From: Ktedonobacteraceae bacterium
GTDB taxonomy: Bacteria; Chloroflexota; Ktedonobacteria; Ktedonobacterales; Ktedonobacteraceae
Direction of reading: 5' to 3'
Length of the DNA: 58,736 nt
NCBI GenBank assembly: GCA_019240835.1
Contig: JAFAXQ010000302.1
Location: 1-58,736 of the forward strand
The translations under genes and the position numbers were made by a program. Below, piece after piece: positions 40,272 to 49,829 of this stretch; within the stretch, counting starts at the first letter, position 1, and each line of letters opens with the position of its first letter. The notes under the pieces are model-generated. The model was not told where the DNA came from, ran no database searches, and saw only the letters and a program-made list of their open reading frames with translations.

Positions 40272-40856
40272 ATGTCACTGATCAACCTGGCCAAACGCGA
40301 GATCAACTGTAAGATCGTCTACTATGGCATGGGTCTGTGCGGCAAAACGACCAACTTGCACTACATTCACCGCGCTGTCCGGCCACACGAGGTCGGCGAG
40401 ATGGTCTGTCTGGATACCCAGATCGAGCGCACGTTGTATTTTGACCTGCTGCCCCTCGACCTGGGCAACGTGCATGGATTCACCATCCGTTTTCACCTCT
40501 ACACGGTTCCTGGGCAAACCTTGTATCAACACACCCGTTTGTCAGTGCTGAAAGGGGCTGACTGTGTGATCTTTGTGGCAGACTCTCAGGCAAGCAAATT
40601 GCAGGACAATATCGAGAGTTGGAACGAACTGCACGAGCACCTCGGACGGATGCACAAAGAGGTGTCGGTCTTCCCACTGGTGATGCAATGGAACAAACGT
40701 GACCTGCCAGATATCCTCTCGCTCTCCGTCCTACAAAAGTTTTTGAATCCTTATGGTGTCCCCAGCTTCGAGAGCGTGGCGGTGGCAGGCAAAGGCGTCA
40801 TCGAAACGTTACGGATGGGCATCAACCTGGCGTTGCACAAACTGCCAGCACCTTAA
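40272..40856 (+). CDS. MglA-like small Ras-type GTPase
   Basis: The 194-residue GTPase has G1 VYYGMGLCGKTTNLHYIH (about 15-32), a G3-like TVPGQTLYQHTRLSVLKGAD (about 75) where MglA proteins carry TVPGQ instead of DTAGQ, and G4 VMQWNKRDLPD (about 135). These fit the MglA/Gp group of bacterial Ras-like GTPases, known for polarity and motility control in Myxococcus. The start at 40272 has AAAGGAG upstream; the frame is open to 40158. No MglB partner is in the window. Its role in this organism is unknown. Confidence 0.85.
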   Translation: MSLINLAKREINCKIVYYGMGLCGKTTNLHYIHRAVRPHEVGEMVCLDTQIERTLYFDLLPLDLGNVHGFTIRFHLYTVPGQTLYQHTRLSVLKGADCVIFVADSQASKLQDNIESWNELHEHLGRMHKEVSVFPLVMQWNKRDLPDILSLSVLQKFLNPYGVPSFESVAVAGKGVIETLRMGINLALHKLPAP

Positions 40857-40955
40857 TAGAAGGCAATCACTTGCTCAGGCACAATTTTTTAGGGAGGCTC
40901 AGCAAGTGCTGAGCAGTTGCTGCGAGAGGAAAGCCCTAGCAACTTTGGGTGCGTA

Positions 40956-41090
40956 GGTGCGCGTCACTTTTTTGCATGGCTGGGGCAGAGCCGCTGCCAC
41001 TACTAGACAGGTGACGAGGCGGGCGGAGCGTGGATCGTAGTGGCGATCCCTTGCGGTCGTCATGCTCGCTGCAAACATGTGACGCGCACC
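40956..41090. repeat. 135-bp segment bounded by 12-bp perfect inverted repeats
   Basis: GGTGCGCGTCAC at 40956-40967 is repeated inverted at 41079-41090. The GC-rich interval holds further short complementary runs and no credible gene. It may be a structured RNA or terminator, or a very small mobile repeat. No flanking target duplication is seen. Positions 40857-40955 also hold a GCTCAGC stem. Confidence 0.5.
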
Positions 41091-41107
41091 CTGGGTACGT
41101 AAGGTGT

Positions 41108-41136
41108 TTGACAAATTAATGTGGCTATGCTAATCT
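41108..41136 (+). promoter_or_regulatory. Promoter of mnmA-lepA
   Basis: TTGACA at 41108-41113, 17-nt spacer, TAATCT at 41131-41136. It gives a leader of about 120 nt before mnmA that contains a hairpin-T tract (41206-41231). Confidence 0.55.
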
Positions 41137-41205
41137 TAGCTTGGTTATAAAGGGCAACACTAGCGCTACATTTCAGTAAGAAAATAACAGTAGACCGTAC
41201 GGAGG

Positions 41206-41231
41206 CTAGCCCACGAGGCTAGTCCTTTTTT
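41206..41231 (+). terminator. Attenuator-like hairpin in the mnmA leader
   Basis: CTAGCC (41206-41211) and GGCTAG (41217-41222) form a short stem followed by TCC and T6, ending 30 nt before the mnmA ATG. In the same orientation as mnmA it would act as a partial terminator in the leader. Confidence 0.4.
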
Positions 41232-41260
41232 CTACGTCAAGAACACGGGAGCACAGAACT

Positions 41261-42466
41261 ATGGCACGTATAGTCGTCGCCATGAGCGGGGGTGTGGATA
41301 GTTCAGTCGCCGCCGCACTCTTAAAAGAGCAGAGACACGAGGTGATAGGCATCATGCTGCGCCTTTGGTCTGAAACTGGCGTGAGCGAAGATGACGGCAT
41401 TGAACGGGTTGTACAAAATAAATGCTGCTCCCTTGAGGCTGTTGACGATGCAAGGCGTGTAGCACGCATGCTCGATATTCCGTTTTACTTGGTGAATGTT
41501 GAACAGGAATTTAAAAACAAGATCGTGGACTCTTTCTACGAAGAATATGTCGCCGGGCGCACTCCTAATCCGTGTCTGACCTGCAATCGTCATATTCGCT
41601 TCACAGTACTGCTTGCCCGCGCTCTAGCGCTTGATGCTGACTATCTAGCGACGGGGCATTATGTGCGCGTTGATGATCACCCTGTGACGGAGAAGCGACG
41701 TTTGCGCCGTGGGGTAGACCTCGACAAGGATCAGTCCTATGTGTTGCACGTGCTCAACCAATACCAGTTATCGCATGCCTGCTTTCCATTGGGAAGCTAT
41801 ACCAAGCAGCAGGTGCGGGCAATGGCGGCCGAACGAGGTATGTCAGTAGCAGCCAAAGCAGAGAGTCAGGAGATTTGTTTCGTTGCGCACAACGACTATC
41901 GTGGCTTCATCGACCGCTATGCCACGATGGCGCAGCATGAATTGGTCGGGGCTGGTGCAGGCATGGACGCCACAGTTACTGGGGCAAAGCCACTGATTAC
42001 TGTGCCCAAGCCGGGTCTCATTTATGACCAGCAGGGCGAAGTACTGGGTCGTCACCGTGGCCTGGCGTACTATACGATTGGGCAGCGTAAAGGGCTGGCT
42101 ATTACCTCAAGTGAGCCTCTGCACGTCCTCAAGATTGATGCGGCGCAGAATGCGCTCATCGTTGGACCGGCAACAGCCTTAGATGAAACAGAGTTTAGCG
42201 TGAGCAATATGCATTACGTGAGCGGTGAAACGCCCTCACAGCCTTTCGAGGCACTCGTGCGTGTGCGCTACAAGGCACCCCAACAGTCTGCACGAGTTAT
42301 CCCTCTAGAAGGAAACCGTGTACAGGTAATACTACGACGCCCGCAGCGTGCGATCACGCCGGGGCAAGCAGCAGTCTTCTACGGAGGAGAGGATGGTGAT
42401 GAGGTGTTGGGTGGAGGAATCATTGAATCTGGAGGAAACGCTTCCTCCTGCGCTGGAGCCAGATGA
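41261..42466 (+). CDS. mnmA: tRNA-specific 2-thiouridylase
   Basis: MnmA adds sulfur at C2 of wobble uridine 34 in tRNA-Lys, tRNA-Glu and tRNA-Gln. The 401-residue protein shows the PP-loop [14 protein letters not shown] (about 5-18), the first catalytic Cys in [15 protein letters not shown] (about 107), and the second Cys in [17 protein letters not shown] (about 205). A short insertion near 45-60 ([18 protein letters not shown]) carries an additional Cys pair, seen in many MnmA proteins of this kind. The stop overlaps the lepA start (ATGA), so the two are translationally coupled. tRNA-Glu at 27664 is one likely substrate. Confidence 0.95.
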   Translation: MARIVVAMSGGVDSSVAAALLKEQRHEVIGIMLRLWSETGVSEDDGIERVVQNKCCSLEAVDDARRVARMLDIPFYLVNVEQEFKNKIVDSFYEEYVAGRTPNPCLTCNRHIRFTVLLARALALDADYLATGHYVRVDDHPVTEKRRLRRGVDLDKDQSYVLHVLNQYQLSHACFPLGSYTKQQVRAMAAERGMSVAAKAESQEICFVAHNDYRGFIDRYATMAQHELVGAGAGMDATVTGAKPLITVPKPGLIYDQQGEVLGRHRGLAYYTIGQRKGLAITSSEPLHVLKIDAAQNALIVGPATALDETEFSVSNMHYVSGETPSQPFEALVRVRYKAPQQSARVIPLEGNRVQVILRRPQRAITPGQAAVFYGGEDGDEVLGGGIIESGGNASSCAGAR

Positions 42467-44268
42467 CCAAGCAATCACATATTAGAAATTTCTGTATTAT
42501 TGCCCACATTGATCATGGTAAGTCGACTCTTGCTGATCGATTACTAGAGTTTACTGGCACTATCTCTAAACGTGAATTGGTCGAGCAGACGCTCGATCAG
42601 ATGGATTTAGAGCGTGAGAAGGGTATTACCATCAAGGCTCAGGCTGTACGCATGAGCTATACTGCACTTGATGGTGAGGTGTATGAGCTAAATCTCATTG
42701 ATACACCTGGTCACGTTGACTTCACCTATGAAGTCTCGCGCAGTCTTGCCGCGTGTGAAGGTGCTCTGCTCGTGATTGATGCAGCGCAGGGAATAGAGGC
42801 GCAAACGCTGGCCAATCTTTACCTTGCGGTAGAAGCTGACCTGAATATCATCCCCGTTATCAATAAGATCGACCTGCCAAGTGCTGATCCTGAGAAGGTC
42901 AAACAAGAAATCGAGGATGTGATTGGTCTACCCAGAGAGGACGTGATTCTTGCTTCGGCCAAAGAGGGCATCGGTACGAGGAATATTCTGGAAGCTGTCG
43001 TTAAACACATAGCGCCTCCGCGAGGCGATGTGCATCGTCCCTTGCGCGCCCTGGTCTTTGACTCACACTACAATGCATATAAAGGAGTCATTGCCTATGT
43101 GCGTATCGTTGACGGGCAGTTACGCACAGGTGAGCGCATCGCCATGATGGCGGCGGGCAGTAGCGCAGAGATACTCGAAACTGGCTACTTCCAACCGCGC
43201 CTCATTCCTACAGAGATGCTTACCAGCGGCGAGGTCGGTTACATCGCAACTGGTTTCAAGAATGTCAAAGATTGTCGCGTTGGGGATACAGTCACCGTTC
43301 CTAGCGCGCTGGGCAAAGTAGAGATGCTGCCTGGATACAAGCCCGCTAAGCCGATGGTGTTTGCCGGACTTTATCCTGTAGAGGGAAATGACTATCCGCT
43401 GCTGCGCGATGCTCTGGACCGTTTAAAGCTGAATGACGCCTCACTCTTCTACGAGCCAGAAACCTCTAATGCGCTGGGTTTTGGCTTTCGTTGCGGCTTC
43501 CTGGGCTTGCTGCATATGGAAATCATCCAGGAACGGTTAGAACGCGAGTACGATCTCGCTATTCTGGCAACTGCACCGAGTGTCGAGTATCACGTCGAGA
43601 AAAAAGGTGGCCAGATTGTAGAGGTTGATAATCCATCAGAAATACCCTCGCCTGGTGAGATCGAGAAGATCGAAGAGCCTGTGATGGATATCTCTATCTT
43701 TACTCCTTCTCGCTACATTGGTACGATTATGGATCTGGTCACGACGCGGCGTGGTGTGCTCAAAGAGATGAAGTACATTGAGGCTGAGCGCGTCTTGCTC
43801 ACCTACAGCATCGCACTCGCAGAACTCATCGTAGACTTCTACGACCAGCTCAAGTCGCGTACTCAGGGCTATGCTTCACTCGATTATAGCTTCGGTGGTT
43901 ATCAAGAGGCGGATCTGGTCAAGCTTGATATTCTAGTCAATGGGCAGCCTGTGGATGCACTTTCGCTGATCATTCACCGTGATAAAGCCTACCAACAGGG
44001 ACGCGCCCTCGTCGAAAAACTGCGTAGCCTTATCCCACGCCAACTCTTCGAAGTTCCTATCCAGGCAACTATTGGCTCACGAGTCATCGCACGCGAGACC
44101 GTGAAGGCTCTGCGCAAGGATGTACTCGCCAAATGTTATGGTGGGGACGTCTCGCGCAAACGCAAACTACTGGAAAAGCAGAAAGAGGGCAAGAAACGCA
44201 TGAAAATAGTGGGGAATGTAGAGATACCGCAAGAGGCGTTTATGGCTGTACTTTCACTAGGCGAGTAG
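42463..44268 (+). CDS. lepA: Elongation factor 4 (LepA)
   Basis: The 601-residue translational GTPase helps ribosome assembly or back-translocation. G1 is [16 protein letters not shown] (about 10-25), G3 DTPGHVDF (about 80), G4 [12 protein letters not shown] (about 135). Domains III, V and the LepA-specific C-terminal region end with [16 protein letters not shown] and a [14 protein letters not shown] stretch, all normal. It overlaps mnmA by 4 nt and is followed by a strong terminator. Confidence 0.97.
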   Translation: MTKQSHIRNFCIIAHIDHGKSTLADRLLEFTGTISKRELVEQTLDQMDLEREKGITIKAQAVRMSYTALDGEVYELNLIDTPGHVDFTYEVSRSLAACEGALLVIDAAQGIEAQTLANLYLAVEADLNIIPVINKIDLPSADPEKVKQEIEDVIGLPREDVILASAKEGIGTRNILEAVVKHIAPPRGDVHRPLRALVFDSHYNAYKGVIAYVRIVDGQLRTGERIAMMAAGSSAEILETGYFQPRLIPTEMLTSGEVGYIATGFKNVKDCRVGDTVTVPSALGKVEMLPGYKPAKPMVFAGLYPVEGNDYPLLRDALDRLKLNDASLFYEPETSNALGFGFRCGFLGLLHMEIIQERLEREYDLAILATAPSVEYHVEKKGGQIVEVDNPSEIPSPGEIEKIEEPVMDISIFTPSRYIGTIMDLVTTRRGVLKEMKYIEAERVLLTYSIALAELIVDFYDQLKSRTQGYASLDYSFGGYQEADLVKLDILVNGQPVDALSLIIHRDKAYQQGRALVEKLRSLIPRQLFEVPIQATIGSRVIARETVKALRKDVLAKCYGGDVSRKRKLLEKQKEGKKRMKIVGNVEIPQEAFMAVLSLGE

Positions 44269-44292
44269 TAATTTACTCCCTCCTAATACAAC

Positions 44293-44333
44293 AAGGACTG
44301 GAGCGCACTTCTCCAGTCCTTTCTGTTTTTTTC
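44293..44333 (+). terminator. lepA terminator
   Basis: AAGGACTGGAG (44293-44303) pairs with 44311-44321 around a 7-nt loop, followed by TCTGT7. A classical intrinsic terminator 25 nt after the lepA stop. Confidence 0.9.
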
Positions 44334-44802
44334 TTCTACACAACTCCTGTGTTTACATCAGATTGACTGCTAATCTTCTCAGGTAAACGAACAAGATAGT
44401 CATCAGTGATTTCCCCTGCTTACCTCTGCCAACCTGCGACGTGTGCCGTCGTATGGACATTGCTCATCGTAAGGAGCAGTCAAGATAGCGGAATTGGTCA
44501 GACGCTCAGGGGCGCGGTAGGCCCGTATCTACGGGCACTCCTAGTCAATTTGAAACACCATCCCAAATAGACGAATTGGTTTCTTGCTTAGTCTCATAGG
44601 ACCTCCTTTCGGATTACCAACGCGAGACCTACGGCCTCATGCCAGGGTCTTGATGTTTCCCTGGTATGTCCCTAACTTGGGAACACAGTAATCATAACAT
44701 ATTTCCTTGGGAAAGTCAATACTTTTTTGCGCCTTTGGCATATTCGTGCTTTGAAATGATGGTATGTTTTTGCAGTGCTCTTCGGCCCACCACATCACCA
44801 TT
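44334..44802. other. 469-nt gene-free stretch with hairpins
   Basis: No credible gene. It has a CCCGT/ACGGG stem near 44530, and a 10-bp stem 44638-44647 with 44659-44668 (one G-U) that could end a transcript in either direction. At about 44487-44505 GCGGAATTGGTCAGACGC resembles a tRNA-Leu D arm, but acceptor and T arms are missing. It may be the remnant of an insertion. Confidence 0.35.
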
Positions 44803-47800
44803 TCATTTCAAAGTGTCTTCTACAGTCGTAATCTCTTCTGGTGTGAGATCATAGAGCCTGTAGACGACTTGGTCTATTAAATGCTCACTGGATGCGATAT
44901 GCGTGTCCAGTTCCGCTATTGGTGGCTGGTATTTTCTGTGTACTTTTATCGGAGGGACTAAATCGGGAGGATTGACACGGTTCTTCAGGAGCCACGTCCA
45001 CTGCCCCTCGTTCAGCTTGCCAATATCATCGCGTAGGTCGAGCGTTTGTGTTGCCAGTAAGCCTAGCTTCTGCTGTGCCTCAGTAATCCTCTTGCGTGTG
45101 TTAATGTCACTTGCCGGGGCTACTGGAAGCGGAGTCCATAGCCTGCCAATCTTCTGTAGTTCCGCATCAGCAAACACGCTCTGCAAAGCGAGCAGAAAAT
45201 CTTCCAGGGCCTCCTGTCGCTGCTTATGCAAGTCGATCATCCGCTCTGCTAGGTACACTAGCAGGTCGTGTACCACATCGCTCTGTTCTGTCTCATGGGC
45301 AAGGCATGCCTCTACAAGTGCGAGAAGCTTCTCCTGCTGATTGGCTTTGTAGTATGCGATACCCCTATTGGTGAGCGTTGTTCGTTCGTCTGGGGAGGTA
45401 GTAAAATTGATACGCCGAATGGGAATGTTCTTCATGAACACATAACCTGGCTCAAAAAAACCGCCTCGTAGCATTGGCATACTCACATGGAAAATGAAAT
45501 GCGTAACATGACTATTGAGAACTGTCAGGAGATACTTATCCTGTTTTGGGATGATATACGTCTTCTGGTTGCTATAGTAACCGCTCACATCGTAGGTGAA
45601 CTCGGGTTGTCTACAGATGTTAGGGAAGATAATCTTGGGCTGCTCAAACTCAGCGTAGTAGTCGCATGCCCTCAATTCCCACCAATACTTGCCCTTATCC
45701 CAACGGTTTTCAAGTTGAGTCTGATACTGCTGAAGATGAGCAAAAATTGCAGGGTATCTCTCAATGGGTGTTCCTATCTTTGACAGGATGATGTAGCGTT
45801 GCTGATAGTCTACTCTGTAGCGCTTTACATCTTTACCTATTATAAACGGCTTAATGATCTCGGCACTCTTCGGGTCAGCCGCTATAAGTTGGTCTCGTAT
45901 GCGATGGTCTATGACGAATGCTGTATTAAATCCCGTAAGTATGCCTCGGTATAACTTTCTATCAACGTGTTCACCTAGTGGTGTGCCAGCAGCTTTCATC
46001 TTTTCTACTATAGCCTGTATCATTTCACCAGAGAGCGACCAGTTGTTTGCTGTGAGCAGAGCATTTGGTAGTAGTACCTCGCCGCTTGTAACGTCTTCGC
46101 TGAGGTTGCCAGGGTGAAGCTGCTTCAAATGAGTGTATTTCACCTGTGACTTGGTCGCAGAATGTTTTGTGGTGAGCACGATCATTGGGTAGGTACCAGC
46201 TTCCGCGAACACGCGCAGGTCGCCAAAGTCGATGAGCCGTTCGAGTCGTACCTGTTCGCGCAAGAAATTGCGTAGAGCAAGGCCATAGCTAGCTCGCACA
46301 AACTTGTTGGGAATGATGAAGCCGAAGCGTCCTTGTGGTACGAGGTGGTTGTTGCCGAGTTCGACGAAGTAGGTGTAGAGGTCGGCGACACCGTGGTAGA
46401 CCTGGAAGAGACGCTTGAGGGCAGGTTTGTCTGCACTAAATGTCTCCTGCCGTATCCAGGGCGGGTTGCCTATGACAGCATCGAAGCCTGCGTCGCTGCT
46501 CTTTGGTTGCCCATGTTTGTCGAAGAAAATTTCTGGGAATTCTAGCTCCCAGTGGAAGAAGTGGCGCTGCGCGGCAAGAGCGTTTGCCTTGTCCGACCAT
46601 TCTTTGAATTGTGGGAAGCCCATATCCGTACGGCCTGTGGCGAAATCCACCAGCGGCTTCCACAACGCTGTATCGATAGGCACACCATAATAATATGCGA
46701 TGTATAGATTGGCAACTCTCCCATACTTTCCACTGAGCTTTTCGCGCATTTCGGCATACAGTTGTTCTTGTTCCTTGACTTGGGCAACCGTCTGTGCCGG
46801 GTTATCCTCTACTAACCACATCAGGTTCACGGCAAGGGTCATGCTCTGACGGAAAGCCTCGTCATCGAAGAGCGATAGTTGCTCTTTTGGCGCTTCTGCT
46901 TTCTTTGTCTTGCGCGATGAACCATTGCCGTTTGGTGAGGTAGCGATATCGGCCAATCTTGTGCCGATCAGCGCATTGCCTGTGCGCACATGGTGATCGA
47001 GGAATGATAGCGGACGGTCCTTGGCTACAGTGCTTAACCATAGTGAAAGTTTGGCTAGCTCCACGGCGAGCGGGTTGACATCCACTCCGTAGATACAGGA
47101 TTGCACAACGCGCCGTTTCCAGTAGGCCAAGTCGGCGTCTTTGAGCACACTGGGTGTTTGTATGTTCAGTTCTACCAGGAAACGGGCAATGTACTCAGTC
47201 GCCTCTACGAGAAAGTGACCGCTACCCATAGCTGGATCGAGCACCTTGGTGGCTAGCACTGCGTCAACTTTGCCCTTTTCATCAGGGGTTTGCTCGACTG
47301 CGCTTTGCAATAATGGCCCTATCGTCTGCTCAACAATGTATTTGACGATGTAATCGGGTGTGTAATAGCTTCCTGTTGCCTTGCGTTCACCTTTGTCGTT
47401 GCGTAGGTCAATCGTCCAGCCGTCCTCGCTATCTTCTGCTTTCTCCAAGTGGTACTCTAGCAAGCCTTCGTAAATGGTGCCCAGGTTGCGCACAGAGAGA
47501 TCGCGGTAATCGATAAACTGCCCATCGACACGAGCTAACAGGTCAATGGCCTGCTGCAGCCGCTCGTCGCCTACTCGATAGTGTTCGAGAAATGGATAGT
47601 GCTGTGCGTCGAAGAGACCCCCATTGAATGTAGAGATGTTCAATGGTGGGTCACCTTGGTTAATACAATCGCATATATATTTCGTTGCGCAGTAGAGCTT
47701 CTTGCTGTTAGAGCGTAATTTTCTTCCTGCTTTCAGATCTCGCTCGATAGTCCGTGTAATAGAGCGCAGGCTATAGCTCTCACGATACAAATCGCTGTCG

Positions 47801-48690
47801 TTTATCGGCAACAGGTTGCGTGCCTCAGCATAGAAGATAAAGAGCAAACGATATAACAAAATAAGTGAGTTGTCATAAATCTCTGTGAGATCATCGCTTG
47901 TGAGTTTATTAGCTGAGAAGTCGAGAAATCCCTGCGCGACGTGGCGCAGCGCTTCGTATACCTGGTCTTTCAGCGACTCGCTGACACCTTTAGCATAGTC
48001 ACTACTCTCTTTGAGTATCGCGGCAACGCCCAAAGCATGTGCATCAAAGGCAGCACGACAAAAGAAGACGTAGAAGTACAGAAAGTACTCGACATCGCCA
48101 CTGTGTAGCAAGGCGGGAAGATCGACTTCGTAGTAATGATCAAGTTTGTGGGCAGTTTGCGCGTGATAGAGTCGCCACTGCCGCCCATTGGTAAGGATGC
48201 CCCATTCCAAGCCGCTGTGCTGCATGTAAAAAGCTATCTGATACGATGGATTCTTGTTTGTGAAGGGGTCGCTAGTCTTCTTTTTCACTGGAATGTCAAG
48301 TGGACACTCCCAGTACTTAGCATCTCCAACAGCGAATGCTGCTTGTACAAGCTTATCGGTCAGTTTCAGTCCCTTGTTGGCACGTAAAGCATCTTGGTCA
48401 CGGTAGAAAATATAATCTGGCTGTTTCGTACCATCAGGAGTAGCCAGTGATGCTTGTACTTCAAAGGTATGTCCTAGCACCCTTAATATTGGCTTGATAA
48501 GATCGTCTTCTACTTGGGCTTCTTTATCGCCTGGTTTATACTGTGCAAAAATGGTTGCAATTTGCTCTTTGGTTGGCTCAGCTTCAAACATGAGTGCTTG
48601 CCAATCATGTCGGCGTGGCAGTGTTTCGTCAAGATAGTGATCGGAGAAAAGCTGTTGATTATTATGTGCTCTTGCTGGCAATTCAAGCAT
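44803..48690 (-). CDS. Single-chain restriction-modification enzyme (type IIG/Eco57I-like)
   Basis: The 1295-residue protein combines three parts. The N-terminal nuclease-like region (about 60-170) has EDDLIKPILRVLGH, QPDYIFYRD and FAVGDAKYWECPL, a PD-(D/E)xK pattern. The helical middle leads to an N6-adenine methyltransferase with motif I VLDPAMGSGHFLVEATEYIA (about 480) and motif IV GNPPWIRQE (about 740). The C-terminal third is a TaqI-like target-recognition region. It resembles Eco57I- and BREX-PglX-type proteins, but no brx genes are near, so a stand-alone type IIG system is likeliest. Recognition site unknown. Confidence 0.85.
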   Translation of the reverse strand: MLELPARAHNNQQLFSDHYLDETLPRRHDWQALMFEAEPTKEQIATIFAQYKPGDKEAQVEDDLIKPILRVLGHTFEVQASLATPDGTKQPDYIFYRDQDALRANKGLKLTDKLVQAAFAVGDAKYWECPLDIPVKKKTSDPFTNKNPSYQIAFYMQHSGLEWGILTNGRQWRLYHAQTAHKLDHYYEVDLPALLHSGDVEYFLYFYVFFCRAAFDAHALGVAAILKESSDYAKGVSESLKDQVYEALRHVAQGFLDFSANKLTSDDLTEIYDNSLILLYRLLFIFYAEARNLLPINDSDLYRESYSLRSITRTIERDLKAGRKLRSNSKKLYCATKYICDCINQGDPPLNISTFNGGLFDAQHYPFLEHYRVGDERLQQAIDLLARVDGQFIDYRDLSVRNLGTIYEGLLEYHLEKAEDSEDGWTIDLRNDKGERKATGSYYTPDYIVKYIVEQTIGPLLQSAVEQTPDEKGKVDAVLATKVLDPAMGSGHFLVEATEYIARFLVELNIQTPSVLKDADLAYWKRRVVQSCIYGVDVNPLAVELAKLSLWLSTVAKDRPLSFLDHHVRTGNALIGTRLADIATSPNGNGSSRKTKKAEAPKEQLSLFDDEAFRQSMTLAVNLMWLVEDNPAQTVAQVKEQEQLYAEMREKLSGKYGRVANLYIAYYYGVPIDTALWKPLVDFATGRTDMGFPQFKEWSDKANALAAQRHFFHWELEFPEIFFDKHGQPKSSDAGFDAVIGNPPWIRQETFSADKPALKRLFQVYHGVADLYTYFVELGNNHLVPQGRFGFIIPNKFVRASYGLALRNFLREQVRLERLIDFGDLRVFAEAGTYPMIVLTTKHSATKSQVKYTHLKQLHPGNLSEDVTSGEVLLPNALLTANNWSLSGEMIQAIVEKMKAAGTPLGEHVDRKLYRGILTGFNTAFVIDHRIRDQLIAADPKSAEIIKPFIIGKDVKRYRVDYQQRYIILSKIGTPIERYPAIFAHLQQYQTQLENRWDKGKYWWELRACDYYAEFEQPKIIFPNICRQPEFTYDVSGYYSNQKTYIIPKQDKYLLTVLNSHVTHFIFHVSMPMLRGGFFEPGYVFMKNIPIRRINFTTSPDERTTLTNRGIAYYKANQQEKLLALVEACLAHETEQSDVVHDLLVYLAERMIDLHKQRQEALEDFLLALQSVFADAELQKIGRLWTPLPVAPASDINTRKRITEAQQKLGLLATQTLDLRDDIGKLNEGQWTWLLKNRVNPPDLVPPIKVHRKYQPPIAELDTHIASSEHLIDQVVYRLYDLTPEEITTVEDTLK

Positions 48691-48975
48691 GGTTTGTCTA
48701 CACCTCTACCATCATTATGTATCCATTGCGGCGTCACTCTCGCAGTTTGCTAACAAGCTATTCTTCATAGCGGTAGCGATCGCGGAAGGAACCTCTCACG
48801 TAGGTACCAGTATCCCTCAAGATCGACTTGGATGCAAGCGCAGACCTGAGTCCAAACCCTCGCTACCCGCTTGCACCAGCCGGCTATATTTGCTATGCTA
48901 GTGATAGGACAACTATCCTCGAGTATGAGAGTCCTCGCTATTAATTAACACATGCGCGGAGGAAAGCGAGAGCGT

Positions 48976-49773
48976 ATGGATACTTCTCTTCAAAATGCTA
49001 ATCTTACGACCGTCGGTTCGTCGGTGGTTAGGGAGCAAAGTGCTGCAGAGGTGGAACTGGAGGAAGAGCAACATGTTCACCTGCCCAATCCGAGCCTCTG
49101 GCCTATTATTTTGAGCATTGCGGTCGTGGTGACAATGAGTGGCGTGTTATTTGTGCCGGATAATCCCTGGCTCTCCATCGTTGCTGCACCCTTTGTGTTC
49201 ATTGCTATGGTAGGGTGGGCGCTGGAGGATCCAATGGCAAGCCACAACGGTGAGACTCACGGCACTGAGCAGCGCGTGCATCTTACCCCTGATGAAGTGT
49301 TAGCCCAGGCAGAAGAAGTGCTTGAGCGCACGGTTACGGTTAGTAGCACGGCGTACAGCGCTCATCCTGTCAGAGTTGAAATAGACGAGGTTGAGGGCGA
49401 TGGTGTTGTGCTGGCGCTCTACGGGAAGGTTGAGTTAGAAGCCCAGCGCCAGCTAATTGAGGACGAGATGTGGAAGATTCCTAATGTCGTTAACGTGAGG
49501 AACTTCATCGTCGCTGAAGATGCTATACTCAATCTGGCATATGAGCGTATTGAGAATATGAGAGCGAAGGGCAAGTTGGAAGGAGCCAAGAATATCTCTG
49601 TATTGGTTGAGAACTACATTCTGAGCTTGTATGGAGATGTGCCGAACAGTGACATGAAGCTAGCCCTGGAGCGCGAGATGATTGGTATTCCCGGAGTGCG
49701 CGTGGTGATAAACCATATCGGCCTCGATGAGGATATACCGGGGAACTTGGGAAGAACACGCAACAAGATTTAA
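48976..49773 (+). CDS. BON-domain membrane protein
   Basis: The 265-residue protein has an acidic N-terminus, two transmembrane helices (LWPIILSIAVVVTMSGVLFV about 38-57 and WLSIVAAPFVFIAMVGWALE about 61-80), then two BON-type repeats of about 60 residues (LALYGKVELEAQRQLIEDEM near 145; LSLYGDVPNSDMKLALEREM near 215). BON domains bind membranes or phospholipids. ATG 48976 is preferred to 48952 for its GAGAG site. The gene's last codons lie in a 59-nt perfect inverted repeat shared with the ftsZ side. The gap from 48691 shows nothing else that I can support. Confidence 0.75.
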   Translation: MDTSLQNANLTTVGSSVVREQSAAEVELEEEQHVHLPNPSLWPIILSIAVVVTMSGVLFVPDNPWLSIVAAPFVFIAMVGWALEDPMASHNGETHGTEQRVHLTPDEVLAQAEEVLERTVTVSSTAYSAHPVRVEIDEVEGDGVVLALYGKVELEAQRQLIEDEMWKIPNVVNVRNFIVAEDAILNLAYERIENMRAKGKLEGAKNISVLVENYILSLYGDVPNSDMKLALEREMIGIPGVRVVINHIGLDEDIPGNLGRTRNKI

Positions 49774-49816
49774 AACAGTTCCGGCCCGGCCGGAACTGTT
49801 TTAAATCTTGTTGCGT
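49758..49816. terminator. 29-bp perfect inverted repeat, bidirectional terminator
   Basis: Arms 49758-49786 and 49788-49816 are exact complements around a single C at 49787. The core, AAAACAGTTCCGGCC then GGCCGGAACTGTTTT, is a classical bidirectional terminator between the convergent BON and ftsZ genes. The arms extend 14 bp further, through the last codons and stop of the BON gene, which is more than termination needs. Confidence 0.85.
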
Positions 49817-49829
49817 AACGGACTATTTG

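Noticed and set aside
40899-41114. 71-codon minus-strand ORF
   Set aside because: It covers the inverted-repeat segment, lacks a ribosome site and would read into the mnmA promoter.
44487-44560. tRNA-Leu-like sequence
   Set aside because: Only the D-arm-like part matches; the anticodon loop lacks the conserved U33, and no acceptor or T arm can be paired.
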